A stretch of 58,559 nucleotides of DNA from Armatimonadota bacterium (GCA_035527535.1 DATLAK010000149.1:1-58559), one strand, 5' to 3'. Shown: positions 43,069-53,918, counted from the first letter of the stretch. Numbers and translations: made by a program. The notes: generated by a model not told the origin, from the sequence alone.

Positions 43069-44673
43069 ATGACAAGAAGAGCGAGGCGCGGGCTGAGTAT
43101 CCTCGCGCTGACTATCGCGGTCGTCGCAGCAGTGGCGCTGCCCGCAGCGGGTGATCAGAACGGGGCCGCGACCCCACTCGACATGACGTTGAAAGACGCA
43201 TCGCTGCAAGAGGTGCTGCGCGCGATCGCCACCGCGCAGGGCGCGGACATCGTCATGACCGACGACGTCCAGGGCACGATCTCGCTGTCGGTGGCGCAGA
43301 AGACCGCCGAGGAGATACTGGATCTCATCGCCTCCACCCGCAACCTGCACTGGTGGAAGGAGAACGGGGCCTACGTCGTGAGCGGGCAGCCCCGCAGCGT
43401 CAGTACCGACTCGCACATCGGCGAAAGCGCATCCCCGAAAACGGCCCGCGCCGCCAACCAGCGCGTGGTCATCCCCCTGCGTTTCAACAACGCGCAGGAT
43501 CTCGCTTATCAGTTCGGCGGCGCCGCGGAACCCTATACCCCTTCCTCCCGCAGCTTCGATGAGATCATCTATCCCTACGGTCCTCCGGGGCAGCCGGTAG
43601 GCAACCGCGTGGAGGGCGCGCAGCCGCAATCGCCCCGGGCGAAGACCGCCGCCGTCCCGCGCAATCCCTATGATGAGCTGAGGCAGCGAGGCGGCGGCAT
43701 AGAGGAGATGCAGCCCACCGCGGGAACGCCGGCCGGCCCGGGGGGTGAGGAGGAAATGGTGACGGCCGGCGGGCCCCTCGGCCATCTGCTCCCGGCGGAG
43801 CTGTCGCCGCCGGTTGCGTACGCCCCCCTCAACGCGCTCATCGTGCAGGGGCCGATGGAGGCGATCGAGGAGTTTCGCAAGCTGGTCGAGCAGCTGGATG
43901 TGCGCGTGCCGCAGGTGATGGTGGAGGCACAATTCGTGGAGATGCGCGTGGATGACGCCCGCCAGTTCGGCATCAATTGGAGCTGGATCGGCGGCGAGAC
44001 GGGGGTGGACGTCACCGGCCAGTCCACCGGCGGCAACGTCGGCATCTCCTTCGTCAAGGGTCGCTTCACCGCGCTCCTGCAGTCGCTGCTCGACACCTCG
44101 CGCGCGCGCATCATCAACGCGCCGCGGCTCGCCACCATGAACATGCAGCGTGTCGCCTTCACCATCAGCCGCACCTTCTTCTACTTCACCAGCGACACCG
44201 TCGTGCAAACGCCGACGTTCGCCGGCAGCCAGGTCTTCACCACCAGCCGGCTTAATGCGCTGCCGGTGGTCACCACCTTCGAGATCATGCCCCAGGTCAA
44301 CGGCGACGACTCGATCACGGTTGACGTCAGTACCATCATCTCCGATGTGGCGGGGTTCATTACCGGGCCCAACGGCGAGAAGATACCGGAGCCGACGGCG
44401 ACCGCGCTGCCGACGCGGCTGCGGGTGCAGAACGGCGAGACCATAGTCATGGGCGGATTCGTCCGCAAGAACGTCAGCGAGACCAAGCACAAGGTGCCGT
44501 TGCTGAGCGACATCCCGATCATCGGCAAGTGGCTGTTCACGGGCAGCAGTTTCACCCAGAGCGACAGCGAACTGCTTATTTTCCTCACCGCCCGCATCAT
44601 GGAGGAGAAGGGCGATACGGCCGCCCGCGAGGAAGGCGGTTCGTCTTTCATGACGATGCCCCTGGGGCAATAG
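43069..44673 (+). CDS. pilQ: Outer-membrane secretin, PilQ-type
   Basis: PilQ forms the outer-membrane pore for the pilus. The 534-residue product has a signal peptide, an STN domain (35-90; LDMTLKDASLQEVLRAIATA), a long linker, an N-domain (APLNALIVQGPMEAIEEFRKL) and the secretin core VMVEAQFVEMRVDDARQFGINW, then the VPLLSDIPIIGKWLF signature and ending SELLIFLTARIM. It lacks AMIN domains, which explains the short length. A secretin implies a diderm cell envelope. AGGAGG lies seven bases before the ATG. The gap 42862-43068 shows no gene. Confidence 0.93.
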   Translation: MTRRARRGLSILALTIAVVAAVALPAAGDQNGAATPLDMTLKDASLQEVLRAIATAQGADIVMTDDVQGTISLSVAQKTAEEILDLIASTRNLHWWKENGAYVVSGQPRSVSTDSHIGESASPKTARAANQRVVIPLRFNNAQDLAYQFGGAAEPYTPSSRSFDEIIYPYGPPGQPVGNRVEGAQPQSPRAKTAAVPRNPYDELRQRGGGIEEMQPTAGTPAGPGGEEEMVTAGGPLGHLLPAELSPPVAYAPLNALIVQGPMEAIEEFRKLVEQLDVRVPQVMVEAQFVEMRVDDARQFGINWSWIGGETGVDVTGQSTGGNVGISFVKGRFTALLQSLLDTSRARIINAPRLATMNMQRVAFTISRTFFYFTSDTVVQTPTFAGSQVFTTSRLNALPVVTTFEIMPQVNGDDSITVDVSTIISDVAGFITGPNGEKIPEPTATALPTRLRVQNGETIVMGGFVRKNVSETKHKVPLLSDIPIIGKWLFTGSSFTQSDSELLIFLTARIMEEKGDTAAREEGGSSFMTMPLGQ

Positions 44674-44756
44674 CCGGCAGGCGGCGGGGCAGGCGCGCGA
44701 TTATCCGAGGCGGCGCCATGCAGGCGCCGCCTCGCCGCTGTTGAGGGGTTCCCGGC

Positions 44757-45923
44757 ATGAGGCTGCTAAGTGCGGGCGAGAGCCACGGTCCAGGCTTGGT
44801 CGTCATCCTCGACGGCGTGCCCGCGGGCCTCGCGCTCGAGGCCGCCGACATCAACCTGCAACTGCGGCGGCGCCAGGGCGGCTACGGTCGCGGCGGGCGC
44901 ATGCGCATCGAGCAGGACGCGGTCGAGATTCGCTCGGGCGTCCGCTTCGGCGAGACCATCGGCAGCCCGCTGGCGCTGCTCATCGCCAACCGCGACTGGG
45001 AGAACTGGCGCGCCGTCATGGCCGTCAGCGGCGAGCCGGTCGGGGATCCGGTTACGGTGCCGCGACCGGGCCATGCTGATCTCGCGGGGGCGCTCAAGTA
45101 TGGGCGGCGCGACCTGCGCGACGTGCTGGAGCGCGCCAGCGCGCGGGAAACCGCTGCCCGGGTCGCGGCGGGCGCCGTCGCCCGCAAGCTGCTTGCGCGG
45201 CTGGGGGTCGAGATTGGGAGCCGCGTGCTCGCCATCGGGGCGGCCGAGGCGCGCATCGCCGATCAGCGCCCCTGGCGGGAGCTGCAGCAAGCAGCCGAGG
45301 CGAGCGACGTCGGGTGTGCCGACGACGACGCGGCGCAACGCATGCGGGCCGAGATCGATGCCGCGCGCGAGGCCGGCGATACCGTGGGGGGAGTGTTCGA
45401 AGTCACCGCACAAGGCGTGCCGCCGGGTTTGGGTGCCTTTGCGCAGTGGGACTTGCGCCTGGACGGGCGCCTGGCGCAGGCCTTCATGAGCATCCCGGCG
45501 ATCAAGGGCGTGGAGATCGGCATCGGCTTCGCGGCCGCGCGGGTGCGCGGCAGCGCCGCCCACGACGCCCTCGTTCCCGGCGAGGGAGCGCGCGGCGTCA
45601 GCCGGCCCACCAACCGCGCGGGCGGCATTGAAGGCGGCGTCACCAACGGTCAGCCAGTGGTGGTGCGCGCCGCCATGAAGCCGATTCCGACGCTGACCGC
45701 GCCCCTCGATTCGGTGGATCTGGCCACCGGCGAGCCCGCGCCCGCGCACGCCGAGCGCTCGGACGTATGCGCGGTGCCCGCGGCGCGGGTGGTGGGGGAG
45801 GCGATGATGGCGCTGGCGCTTGCCGACGCCGTCACCGACAAGTTCGGCGGCGACACCATGGCGGAGATCGAGCGCAACCTGCGCGCCTATCTCGACTCAC
45901 TTGCTGCGGGGATGGGCCCGTAG
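44757..45923 (+). CDS. aroC: Chorismate synthase
   Basis: AroC converts EPSP to chorismate with reduced FMN. The 388-residue product begins [14 protein letters not shown], the first family signature, and continues with [13 protein letters not shown], the [13 protein letters not shown] region, [15 protein letters not shown] (third signature) and [24 protein letters not shown]. Length is typical. The next gene starts at the base after the stop, indicating coupling with the aroK-aroB fusion. Confidence 0.97.
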   Translation: MRLLSAGESHGPGLVVILDGVPAGLALEAADINLQLRRRQGGYGRGGRMRIEQDAVEIRSGVRFGETIGSPLALLIANRDWENWRAVMAVSGEPVGDPVTVPRPGHADLAGALKYGRRDLRDVLERASARETAARVAAGAVARKLLARLGVEIGSRVLAIGAAEARIADQRPWRELQQAAEASDVGCADDDAAQRMRAEIDAAREAGDTVGGVFEVTAQGVPPGLGAFAQWDLRLDGRLAQAFMSIPAIKGVEIGIGFAAARVRGSAAHDALVPGEGARGVSRPTNRAGGIEGGVTNGQPVVVRAAMKPIPTLTAPLDSVDLATGEPAPAHAERSDVCAVPAARVVGEAMMALALADAVTDKFGGDTMAEIERNLRAYLDSLAAGMGP

Positions 45924-47504
45924 ATGGGCAACATCGCCCTCATCGGCTTCATGGGCACCGGCAAGTCCGAGGTCGGCCGCGTGATCGCCCGCCGCCTGGG
46001 CCTTGAGTTCGTGGACTGCGACACCCGCATCGAGGAGCGCACCGGAAGCAGCATCGCCGACATCTTCCGGCGCGCGGGCGAGGAGCGCTTCCGCCGCCTC
46101 GAACGAGAGGAGATCGCGCGCGCATCGCGCAAGTGGGGCCTGGTGGTGGCGACCGGCGGTGGCGCGCCCAAGGATCCTCGCAACCTCGAGGCGCTCAAGG
46201 CGGCCGGGCTCGTCATCTGCCTGACCGCGCGCCCCGAGGTCATCTGGGAGCGCACGCGGACCACCAGCGAGCGCCCACTGCTGGCGGTACCCGATCCCCG
46301 CGCCCGCATCGCCGAGCTGCTCGCAGAGCGCCGCTCCTGCTATGAGCAGGCCGATCGCTGCATTGACACCTCCGACTGCACCGTCGAGCAGGCGGCCGAG
46401 GCGGTATTCAACGTCGCCACCACCGTTGACGTGGCTCTCGACGCCCGCAGCTACCGCATCATCATCCGCCGCGGGGCGCTGGACGAGCTGGGCCCGCTGG
46501 CGGCGCCCGCGGCCGCGGGACGGCGCGCCGCGGTCGTCGGCAACCCCCGCGTGCTGCGCCTCTACGGCGAGCGGGCGCGGGCGAGCCTGGCGGCCGCTGG
46601 CATCGAGGGCGTGGAGCTCTCCGTGCCCGCGGGAGAGCGGCACAAGACGCTGCGCCGGCTGGGGTTGCTGCTGGAGCAGATGCTCAAGATCGGCCTCGAT
46701 CGCGACTGCTGCGTAGTCGCGATCGGCGGCGGCGTCATCGGCGACCTCGCCGGCTTCGCCGCCGCGACCTATATGCGGGGAATACCCTACCTGCAGGCGC
46801 CGACCAGCCTGCTGGCGCAGGTGGACAGCGCGGTCGGCGGCAAGGTGGCGGTGGACCTGCCCCAGGGCAAGAACCTGGCGGGCGCGTTCCATCAGCCGGC
46901 GGGGGTGGCCGCGGATCTCGACACCCTGGCCAGTCTGCCCGCGCGCGAGTTGCGCCAGGGGCTGGCCGAGGTCGTCAAGCACGGCGTCATCGCCGACCAC
47001 CGCTTCTTCGAGTATCTCGAGTCGCATCGCAAGCCGCTGTTGGCGCGCGACCCCGCGGTGCTGCTACACGCGGTGCGTCGGTCGTGCGAAATCAAGGCGG
47101 AGGTCGTGAGCAGGGACGAGACCGAGCAGGGCCTGCGCGCGATCCTCAACTACGGGCACACCTTCGCTCATGCGCTGGAGACCTGGGGCGGGTACCGCCG
47201 CTACCGTCACGGCGACGCGGTGGCAATCGGCATGGTGGCGGCGGCGCGGCTATCTGCACAGCGAGGGTGGCTGCCCGCCGCCGACGTCGAACGCATCCGG
47301 GCGCTGCTGGTATTGTTGCGCCTGCCGGTGGGCACCGACGCGCCGCCGGAGGAGGTCATGCGCATCATGGCGGCCGACAAGAAAGCGCGCGGCGGCCGCT
47401 TGCGCTTCGTCCTGCCGCGCGCCATCGGCGAGGTGGCGGTCGCCGACGACGTGCGCCCGGAGGAGATTATGCAAGCGCTCGCGCCCGACCAGGCTGGCCG
47501 TTGA
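45924..47504 (+). CDS. aroKB: Shikimate kinase - 3-dehydroquinate synthase fusion
   Basis: A 526-residue two-domain enzyme. Residues 1-165 are shikimate kinase: Walker A GFMGTGKSEVG (G11-S15), DCDTRIEERTG and ATGGGAPKD. Residues from about 170 are dehydroquinate synthase: PAGERHK, AIGGGVIGDLAGFAAATYMRG, AQVDSAVGGKVAVDLPQGKN, EVVKHG and NYGHTFAHALE with the zinc ligands. The N-terminal part acts fifth and the C-terminal part second in the shikimate pathway, so the fusion does not channel consecutive steps. Such AroK-AroB fusions are known in some lineages. It starts immediately after aroC. Confidence 0.95.
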   Translation: MGNIALIGFMGTGKSEVGRVIARRLGLEFVDCDTRIEERTGSSIADIFRRAGEERFRRLEREEIARASRKWGLVVATGGGAPKDPRNLEALKAAGLVICLTARPEVIWERTRTTSERPLLAVPDPRARIAELLAERRSCYEQADRCIDTSDCTVEQAAEAVFNVATTVDVALDARSYRIIIRRGALDELGPLAAPAAAGRRAAVVGNPRVLRLYGERARASLAAAGIEGVELSVPAGERHKTLRRLGLLLEQMLKIGLDRDCCVVAIGGGVIGDLAGFAAATYMRGIPYLQAPTSLLAQVDSAVGGKVAVDLPQGKNLAGAFHQPAGVAADLDTLASLPARELRQGLAEVVKHGVIADHRFFEYLESHRKPLLARDPAVLLHAVRRSCEIKAEVVSRDETEQGLRAILNYGHTFAHALETWGGYRRYRHGDAVAIGMVAAARLSAQRGWLPAADVERIRALLVLLRLPVGTDAPPEEVMRIMAADKKARGGRLRFVLPRAIGEVAVADDVRPEEIMQALAPDQAGR

Positions 47505-47559
47505 ATCGGGTTTCAGCCCCGGGCCTCGCGAGTTGGGGTCCCGTCAAGGGGGTGACACT

Positions 47560-48138
47560 GTGGCGTCGCCTGAACCGCCGCCCGTTGCGTGTCTGTGGTG
47601 CGGTGCGCGCTTCCCGCCAGGGACGGAAAACTGTCCGCGCTGCCGGCGCGCAGCGCCGGCAGGCGACTTGAGTTCCCTGACGGGCGGCTCGCAGCGCGCA
47701 CAGGAGAGTGGCGAGGCTGCGCGCGGCCGACGCGCCGGGGCTCCACAGCCGAACAAGGGGGATCGGTATCGAGCGACCCCGCTGCCGCCGGCGCGGGGGC
47801 AAGAGGCGTTTGGCAGTTGGGCCAACATCATTGTCACCGCCCGCGCCGACCCGCTCTTCGGCGTCTTGTTGGGGCTGATAAGCGCAAACGTGTTGCTTCA
47901 GTTGCTAGGGCAATCGTGGCTGGGCACGGCGGTTGCGGGGGCGATTCTGTGGGGCGTGGTGACGTTTCGGTGGTGGGGATATGTCCTGGGCATGTTCGGG
48001 GCGGGCATCGGCGTGCTGTTGGGATTGGCGTTCGCGATCGGCGCCAGGGGCGAGGGCTCGCTTAGTGCGATCATCCTGGTGGCGATCAACGGTTTCGCCC
48101 TCGTCGTGCTCTACACCAGGCGGGATCGCTTCGACTAA
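47560..48138 (+). CDS. Zinc-ribbon membrane protein of unknown function
   Basis: From GTG 47560, with AAGGGGGTG upstream, the product has 192 residues. A CLWC...CPRC zinc ribbon occupies the first 25, followed by a disordered linker and three to four hydrophobic segments (DPLFGVLLGLISANVLLQLL, AVAGAILWGVVTF, GMFGAGIGVLLGLAFAIG and SLSAIILVAINGFALVVLY). I do not recognise a family. An in-frame upstream ORF overlapping aroB is not likely to be translated. It lies between the shikimate genes and the PHP hydrolase. Confidence 0.7.
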   Translation: MASPEPPPVACLWCGARFPPGTENCPRCRRAAPAGDLSSLTGGSQRAQESGEAARGRRAGAPQPNKGDRYRATPLPPARGQEAFGSWANIIVTARADPLFGVLLGLISANVLLQLLGQSWLGTAVAGAILWGVVTFRWWGYVLGMFGAGIGVLLGLAFAIGARGEGSLSAIILVAINGFALVVLYTRRDRFD

Positions 48139-48169
48139 CAAGGAAGAAGCCACTGCGGCGGCTTGAACG

Positions 48170-48844
48170 ATGGACATGCTCTACGACTTCCATACCCACA
48201 CGTTCATGAGTGACGGCGCGCTGGCGCCGATCGAGCTCATCCGCCGCGCCGCGGTTAACGGCTACAGCGCCATCGGCATTTCCGACCACGCCGGCCCCGG
48301 GACGATGGAGGCCGCCATCGCCGGCGCGCTCGGGGACTGCGAACTGGCGGCCGCGCACTGGGGTATCATCGCCGTCGCGGGGGTGGAATTGACGCATGTC
48401 CCCGCCGGTGCCATCGCCGAACTGGCGCGCGCCGCCAAGCAGGCTGGCGCGCTCTACGTCGTCGTGCACGGCGAGTCCCCGGTCGAGCCGGTCGAACCGG
48501 GCACCAATGGCGCAGCGGCCGCTTGCCCCGACGTGGATATTCTCGCTCACCCGGGTCACATTAGCCCCGAAGTGGCTGCGGCAGCGGTCGCAAACAACGT
48601 CTTCCTCGAAGTGACCGCCCGCCAGGGGCACAGCCTGACCAATGGCCACGTCGTCCTGATCGGCCGGGCGGCGGGCGCCAGGTTCCTGGTCAACAGCGAT
48701 GCCCACGCGCCCGGCGATCTGCTGACGCGGGATAAGGCGGAATCGGTGGCTCGTGGTGCCGGCTTGAGCGACCATGAGGTGCGCCAGGTGCTGGACGACA
48801 ACCCGCGCGAGCTGCTGCGGCGCCTGGGGCTGGGGCCCGCGTGA
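48170..48844 (+). CDS. PHP-domain metal hydrolase (histidinol-phosphatase-like)
   Basis: The 224-residue product has the PHP motifs DFHTHTFMSDG, ISDHAG, VELTHV, DILAHPGHIS and VNSDAHAP, which supply the trinuclear metal ligands. It is a cytosolic phosphoesterase of the YcdX/HisK type; the substrate is not deducible. A GTGA overlap joins it to the transporter that follows. ATG 48176 is an alternative start. Confidence 0.9.
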   Translation: MDMLYDFHTHTFMSDGALAPIELIRRAAVNGYSAIGISDHAGPGTMEAAIAGALGDCELAAAHWGIIAVAGVELTHVPAGAIAELARAAKQAGALYVVVHGESPVEPVEPGTNGAAAACPDVDILAHPGHISPEVAAAAVANNVFLEVTARQGHSLTNGHVVLIGRAAGARFLVNSDAHAPGDLLTRDKAESVARGAGLSDHEVRQVLDDNPRELLRRLGLGPA

Positions 48845-50106
48845 CCCCCGGTGGGGTGCACACCCCCGGTGGGCCGCGGTCGGTGAGCAGGGACTCCCGC
48901 TGCGACCTGTGGGTGCTGTCCGCCGCGTTTTTCTTCATCTTCATGGGCACGGGCGCCCTGCAGCAGTTCCTCATCCCCTACCTGGAGCAAACGACGCCGT
49001 GGGGGGCAATGCGCTCGTCGCTGGTGCTGGCCACCGTGTATCTGGGATTGATCGTCTGGCGGGTGCTGGGCGGCTATGCCATTCGCGCGTTCGGCGACTA
49101 CTGGGCGATGGTCGTCGGGGCGACCACCTACACGCTGTTCGCGTTGGTGCTGCTGGTGTACCCACGCCAGTGGGCGCTGCTGGGGGCGGCGTTCGCCTGG
49201 TCATGGGGGGCGGCGCTGCTGTGGATCACGAGCAGCGCACACGTACTCGACGCCTCCCGTCGCGAGCACTATGGGCGCGCCGCCGGCATGTTCTACGCGG
49301 CGACCCATTTCGGGTTCGTGATCGGCGTGGTGGTGCTGGGGCTGCTGCTGCGCGGGGTCGGGGGGCGCGGCATGCTGCTGGGCGCCATCGGCCTCACCGG
49401 CGTCGGCAACGTGATTTGCCTGTTGGTGCCGCGGCGACGCTTTCCGCGCGACCTGCCGAGTTTCACCGCGGTGCTGCGCGTTGCGGTCGGCCGTGCCGGG
49501 CGGACACTGAGCTTGGTGCAGCTCGCGGCCGCCGCCGGCTTCGGCCTGCTGCTGGGTGTATTCGCCTCCGCCATCAAGCACGACTTCGGCATCGCCGCGG
49601 TGGCGCCCATCACCATGGCGTTCTACGTGATGCGGGCGGTGATCAGCCCCTTCGCCGGAGCGCTGTCAGACCGCCTAGGGCGCGCCCGGGTGATGGCCGG
49701 CGGCTTCGGCCTGGGCGGGGTGGCGCTCTTGATTGCGGCAGTGGCCCCCGGCGCGGCGACGTTGACGCTCGCGGCGGCGGCGCTGGGCGGCGTCACCGCG
49801 ACAGTGCTGGCGGCAGTACTCGCTTTCGTAGGTGACACCGCGCAGCCGAGCTCACGCCAGGCGGCGGTGGCCGGGCTCAGCGTGTGGCGCGACCTGGGAG
49901 TGGCGATCACCATCCTGCTGGGCCAATACCTGCGGCTAGTATTCCACGGCTACGCGGCGCCGTTCCTTCTGTTCGCTGCGGTGTTCTTCCTCTGCGCGTG
50001 GCTGAGCACGAGGCTCTACGCCATTCGCGGCGCCGCGGATACGAGCTTCGGCGGGGACGGCTGCGAACGCAGCCCGGTCGCGGCCGAACATCGGCGGCAG
50101 GACTAG
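48841..50106 (+). CDS. Major facilitator superfamily transporter
   Basis: A 421-residue protein with twelve hydrophobic segments and an MFS-type loop (GALSDRLGRARVMAGG) between segments 8 and 9. The first helix contains FFFIFMGTGALQQFLIPYLEQ. The substrate is unknown. The GTG start overlaps the stop of the PHP gene. The first ~15 codons contain a short tandem repeat (CACACCCCCGGTGGG twice over), so translation may begin later. Confidence 0.88.
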   Translation: MTPGGVHTPGGPRSVSRDSRCDLWVLSAAFFFIFMGTGALQQFLIPYLEQTTPWGAMRSSLVLATVYLGLIVWRVLGGYAIRAFGDYWAMVVGATTYTLFALVLLVYPRQWALLGAAFAWSWGAALLWITSSAHVLDASRREHYGRAAGMFYAATHFGFVIGVVVLGLLLRGVGGRGMLLGAIGLTGVGNVICLLVPRRRFPRDLPSFTAVLRVAVGRAGRTLSLVQLAAAAGFGLLLGVFASAIKHDFGIAAVAPITMAFYVMRAVISPFAGALSDRLGRARVMAGGFGLGGVALLIAAVAPGAATLTLAAAALGGVTATVLAAVLAFVGDTAQPSSRQAAVAGLSVWRDLGVAITILLGQYLRLVFHGYAAPFLLFAAVFFLCAWLSTRLYAIRGAADTSFGGDGCERSPVAAEHRRQD

Positions 50107-50168
50107 TCCCGGCACGCGCCGAATTCATCAAGCGGACCTCGCCCCATTCCCCATGCCTGGAGGTTGAG

Positions 50169-51443
50169 TTGGAGAAAGCACCGGACGGGCATTTCCTGGC
50201 CCAGTACTACCTGGAGTCAAAGGGCGACCCTTCGGCAAGGTTTACCCTGAGCGAAGTCGAAGGGCTCAGGGCAGGCTTGCGGACGGCGGCGGAGAAGATC
50301 GCCTCCGAGGAGACCACCGGCAGTTGGGTGGGCGCGGGTGAGCCCACCGATCTGTTCAAGCGCAGCCGCGGCGAAGTCCACCGATACGATGACATCGGCC
50401 CCGGCAAGGCCCTCGCCACCATCGCCTACCCGCTCATCAACATGCCGGTGGACCGCTACTTCGTGCCCAGCTTCTGGCTCTTCATGACCGGCGGGCCGCT
50501 GTTCGAGCGCATGTTCGTGGATTCGGTGCGGATGGTGGATTTCGCGTTGCCGGAGGCGCTGCTGGAGCAACTGCCCGGCCCCAAGTTCGGCATGAAAGGT
50601 TGCCGCGACTTCATCGGCGCCGCCGCTGAGGATCTCATCATCGCCACCATCGTCAAGCCCTGCGCCGGCTTGACCGCGCGCGAGGTGGCGGACAAGTGCC
50701 GCGAGGCGGCGCTGGGCGGGATCGAGTTCATCAAGGACGACGAGAAGATGAGCAATCCCGACTACTGCCCGCTGGCGGAGAAGGCGCGGCTGGTCTCGCA
50801 GGCGCTGCGCGAGGCCGAGCAGGAGACCGGGCGCAAGGTCATCTACTGCCCGCACATCAGCACCCGGCCCGACGTGATCGTTGACGCGGCGCGCACCGCC
50901 GTGGACCACGGCGCCAGCGGGCTCATGCTGAACTGCTTCTCCACCGGATTCCCCGCGATCCAAATCCTGGCCGAGCGCGAGGACCTGCCGGTGCCGATCT
51001 ACGTGCATACCGGGGGTCGCAGCGCGTGGGGGCGGCACGCCAACTTCGGGGTGGACCTCAAGGTGGTGGCGCGCATGGTGCGGATGTTGGGGGGCGACTT
51101 CATGCGCGCGCACATGATTGACGGCTACCTCATCGCCGACACGGCCGAGCGTTCGGTGGAGCTGGTCAACCTGTTCCGCGAGCCGATGGGGCATATCCGC
51201 GACATGGTGCCGGCGCTGTCGGGGGGGCTGGGCGCGGACAACCTGGTGCAGAACCTGGAGGCCTACGGCATAGACATTCTGCCCATGGCGGGCGGGGCGA
51301 TCCTGGGGCATCCCCTGGGCATCCGCGCGGGCGTCACGGCGCTGCGGCAGGCGGCGCAGGCATGGCGGGCCGGGGTGTCCGTCGGAGAGTATGCCAAGTC
51401 GCACCCCGAACTCGCTGCCGCCCTGGATGAAGCGCGGAAGTAG
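50169..51443 (+). CDS. RuBisCO-like protein (form IV)
   Basis: A 424-residue member of the RuBisCO large-subunit superfamily. Seen: TIVKP with K163 (K175 of plant RuBisCO), GGIEFIKDDE with carbamylation lysine K189 and metal ligands D191 and E192, HTGGRS, ALSGGLG, and MAGGAILG. The loop 6 region reads AHMIDGYLI without the lysine needed for CO2 fixation, so it is a form IV enolase- or decarboxylase-like protein rather than RuBisCO. The TTG at 50169 has GGAGG five bases upstream. Residues about 23-37 (ARFTLSEVEGLRAGL) coincide with a DNA repeat. A role in sugar-acid or methylthioribulose metabolism is possible; context does not decide. Confidence 0.9.
   Translation: MEKAPDGHFLAQYYLESKGDPSARFTLSEVEGLRAGLRTAAEKIASEETTGSWVGAGEPTDLFKRSRGEVHRYDDIGPGKALATIAYPLINMPVDRYFVPSFWLFMTGGPLFERMFVDSVRMVDFALPEALLEQLPGPKFGMKGCRDFIGAAAEDLIIATIVKPCAGLTAREVADKCREAALGGIEFIKDDEKMSNPDYCPLAEKARLVSQALREAEQETGRKVIYCPHISTRPDVIVDAARTAVDHGASGLMLNCFSTGFPAIQILAEREDLPVPIYVHTGGRSAWGRHANFGVDLKVVARMVRMLGGDFMRAHMIDGYLIADTAERSVELVNLFREPMGHIRDMVPALSGGLGADNLVQNLEAYGIDILPMAGGAILGHPLGIRAGVTALRQAAQAWRAGVSVGEYAKSHPELAAALDEARK
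50228..50275. repeat. Intragenic palindromic repeat in the RuBisCO-like gene
   Basis: CCCTTCGGCAAGG and CCTGAGCGAAGTCGAAGGG, then CTCAGGGCAGGCTTG, are the same repeat words as in valS site 1 and 3. They encode SARFTLSEVEGLRAGL in frame. Confidence 0.8.
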
Positions 51444-51525
51444 GGCCAGCGCCGTTGGTTGCGCAGAGAGCCGTCCTGGTGGGGCGCGAAGAAGGCCGGA
51501 TTTCGCAGTTCGCAATTCCAGCCCC

Positions 51526-51553
51526 TTGACAAGCTCTGACCATGCGTTATAAT
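51526..51553 (+). promoter_or_regulatory. groES-groEL promoter
   Basis: TTGACA at 51526-51531 and TATAAT at 51548-51553, 16 bp apart, end 11 bp before the CIRCE operator. Confidence 0.85.
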
Positions 51554-51564
51554 ACCTGCCGAGA

Positions 51565-51591
51565 TTGGCACTCTCCGGTCGAGAGTGCTAA
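51565..51591 (+). promoter_or_regulatory. CIRCE operator (HrcA-binding site)
   Basis: TTGGCACTC-N9-GAGTGCTAA differs from the CIRCE consensus only at one base of the left arm. Its position at the transcription start is that of HrcA-repressed groE operons, so heat-shock control by HrcA is expected. Confidence 0.95.
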
Positions 51592-51621
51592 TCGCCATTA
51601 ATGTTTGGGGAGGTGACAGCA

Positions 51622-51903
51622 TTGATTCAACCGTTGGGGGAGAAGGTGGTCGTGAAGCCGGGCCCCGAGGAAGAGAAGACCGCGACGGGCATCGTGCTTC
51701 CCGACACCGCCAAGAAGAAGCCCCAGGAGGGGGAGGTGGTCGCGGTCGGCAGCGGCAAGCTGCTGGACAACGGCCAGCGGGCGCCGATGCAGGTCAAGGT
51801 CGGCGACACGGTGATCTACTCCAAGTACGGAGGCACCGAGGTGCAGGTCGATGGCACCGACTACATGATCCTGGATGAGGATTCGATCCTCGCCGTGAAG
51901 TGA
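51622..51903 (+). CDS. groES: GroES co-chaperonin
   Basis: GroES caps GroEL during folding. From the TTG at 51622 the 93-residue product begins [27 protein letters not shown] and contains the mobile loop and the [10 protein letters not shown] and YSKYGGTEV signatures. TTG is preferred over ATG 51601 because GGGGAGGTGA lies five bases before the TTG, and the family starts at exactly this point. Regulated by CIRCE. groEL follows after a 122-bp spacer that contains a palindromic repeat. Confidence 0.95.
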   Translation: MIQPLGEKVVVKPGPEEEKTATGIVLPDTAKKKPQEGEVVAVGSGKLLDNGQRAPMQVKVGDTVIYSKYGGTEVQVDGTDYMILDEDSILAVK

Positions 51904-51913
51904 CGGCGCAGCC

Positions 51914-51981
51914 GTCATCCTGAGCGCAGCGAAGGATCTCGCTCACGCACGCAAGGTTCTTCGCCTTCGGCTCAGAATGAC
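51914..51981. repeat. GTCATCCTGAG-type palindrome between groES and groEL
   Basis: GTCATCCTGAGCGCAGCGAA at the left and CTTCGGCTCAGAATGAC at the right form a long imperfect hairpin of the GTCATTCCGAG family. It lies in the 122-bp groES-groEL spacer, 44 bp before the groEL start. Confidence 0.85.
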
Positions 51982-52022
51982 ATTCTCTCGGACAAGTCAG
52001 CGTGCCAAGCATCAGGAGGTAA

Positions 52023-53750
<1,728 letters not shown>

Positions 53751-53758
53751 TACGGATC

Positions 53759-53786
53759 GTAGGGGCACAGCATGCTGTGCCCCTAC
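53759..53786. repeat. Perfect 28-bp palindrome after groEL
   Basis: GTAGGGGCACAGCA is followed by its exact reverse complement. The GTAGGGGC/GCCCCTAC arms are those of the RAYT-linked REPs. It may also act as a groEL 3' stabiliser; there is no T-run. The 53658-53918 gap holds no gene. Confidence 0.85.
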
Positions 53787-53918
53787 GGCGTAGCCGCCGA
53801 TGAACGATGCGCGCCGACAAGAGCAAGCATTGCCCGGCATGTGTCCACATCGTCGTTAATCGGCGTCCGTCGGCGGTTTGACTAGAGTAACAACATGAGA
53901 TGATGGAGATGATGATCA

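Noticed and set aside
42232-44670. 812-codon open frame on the minus strand across the secretin genes
   Set aside because: Antisense to a clear secretin; no recognisable domain.
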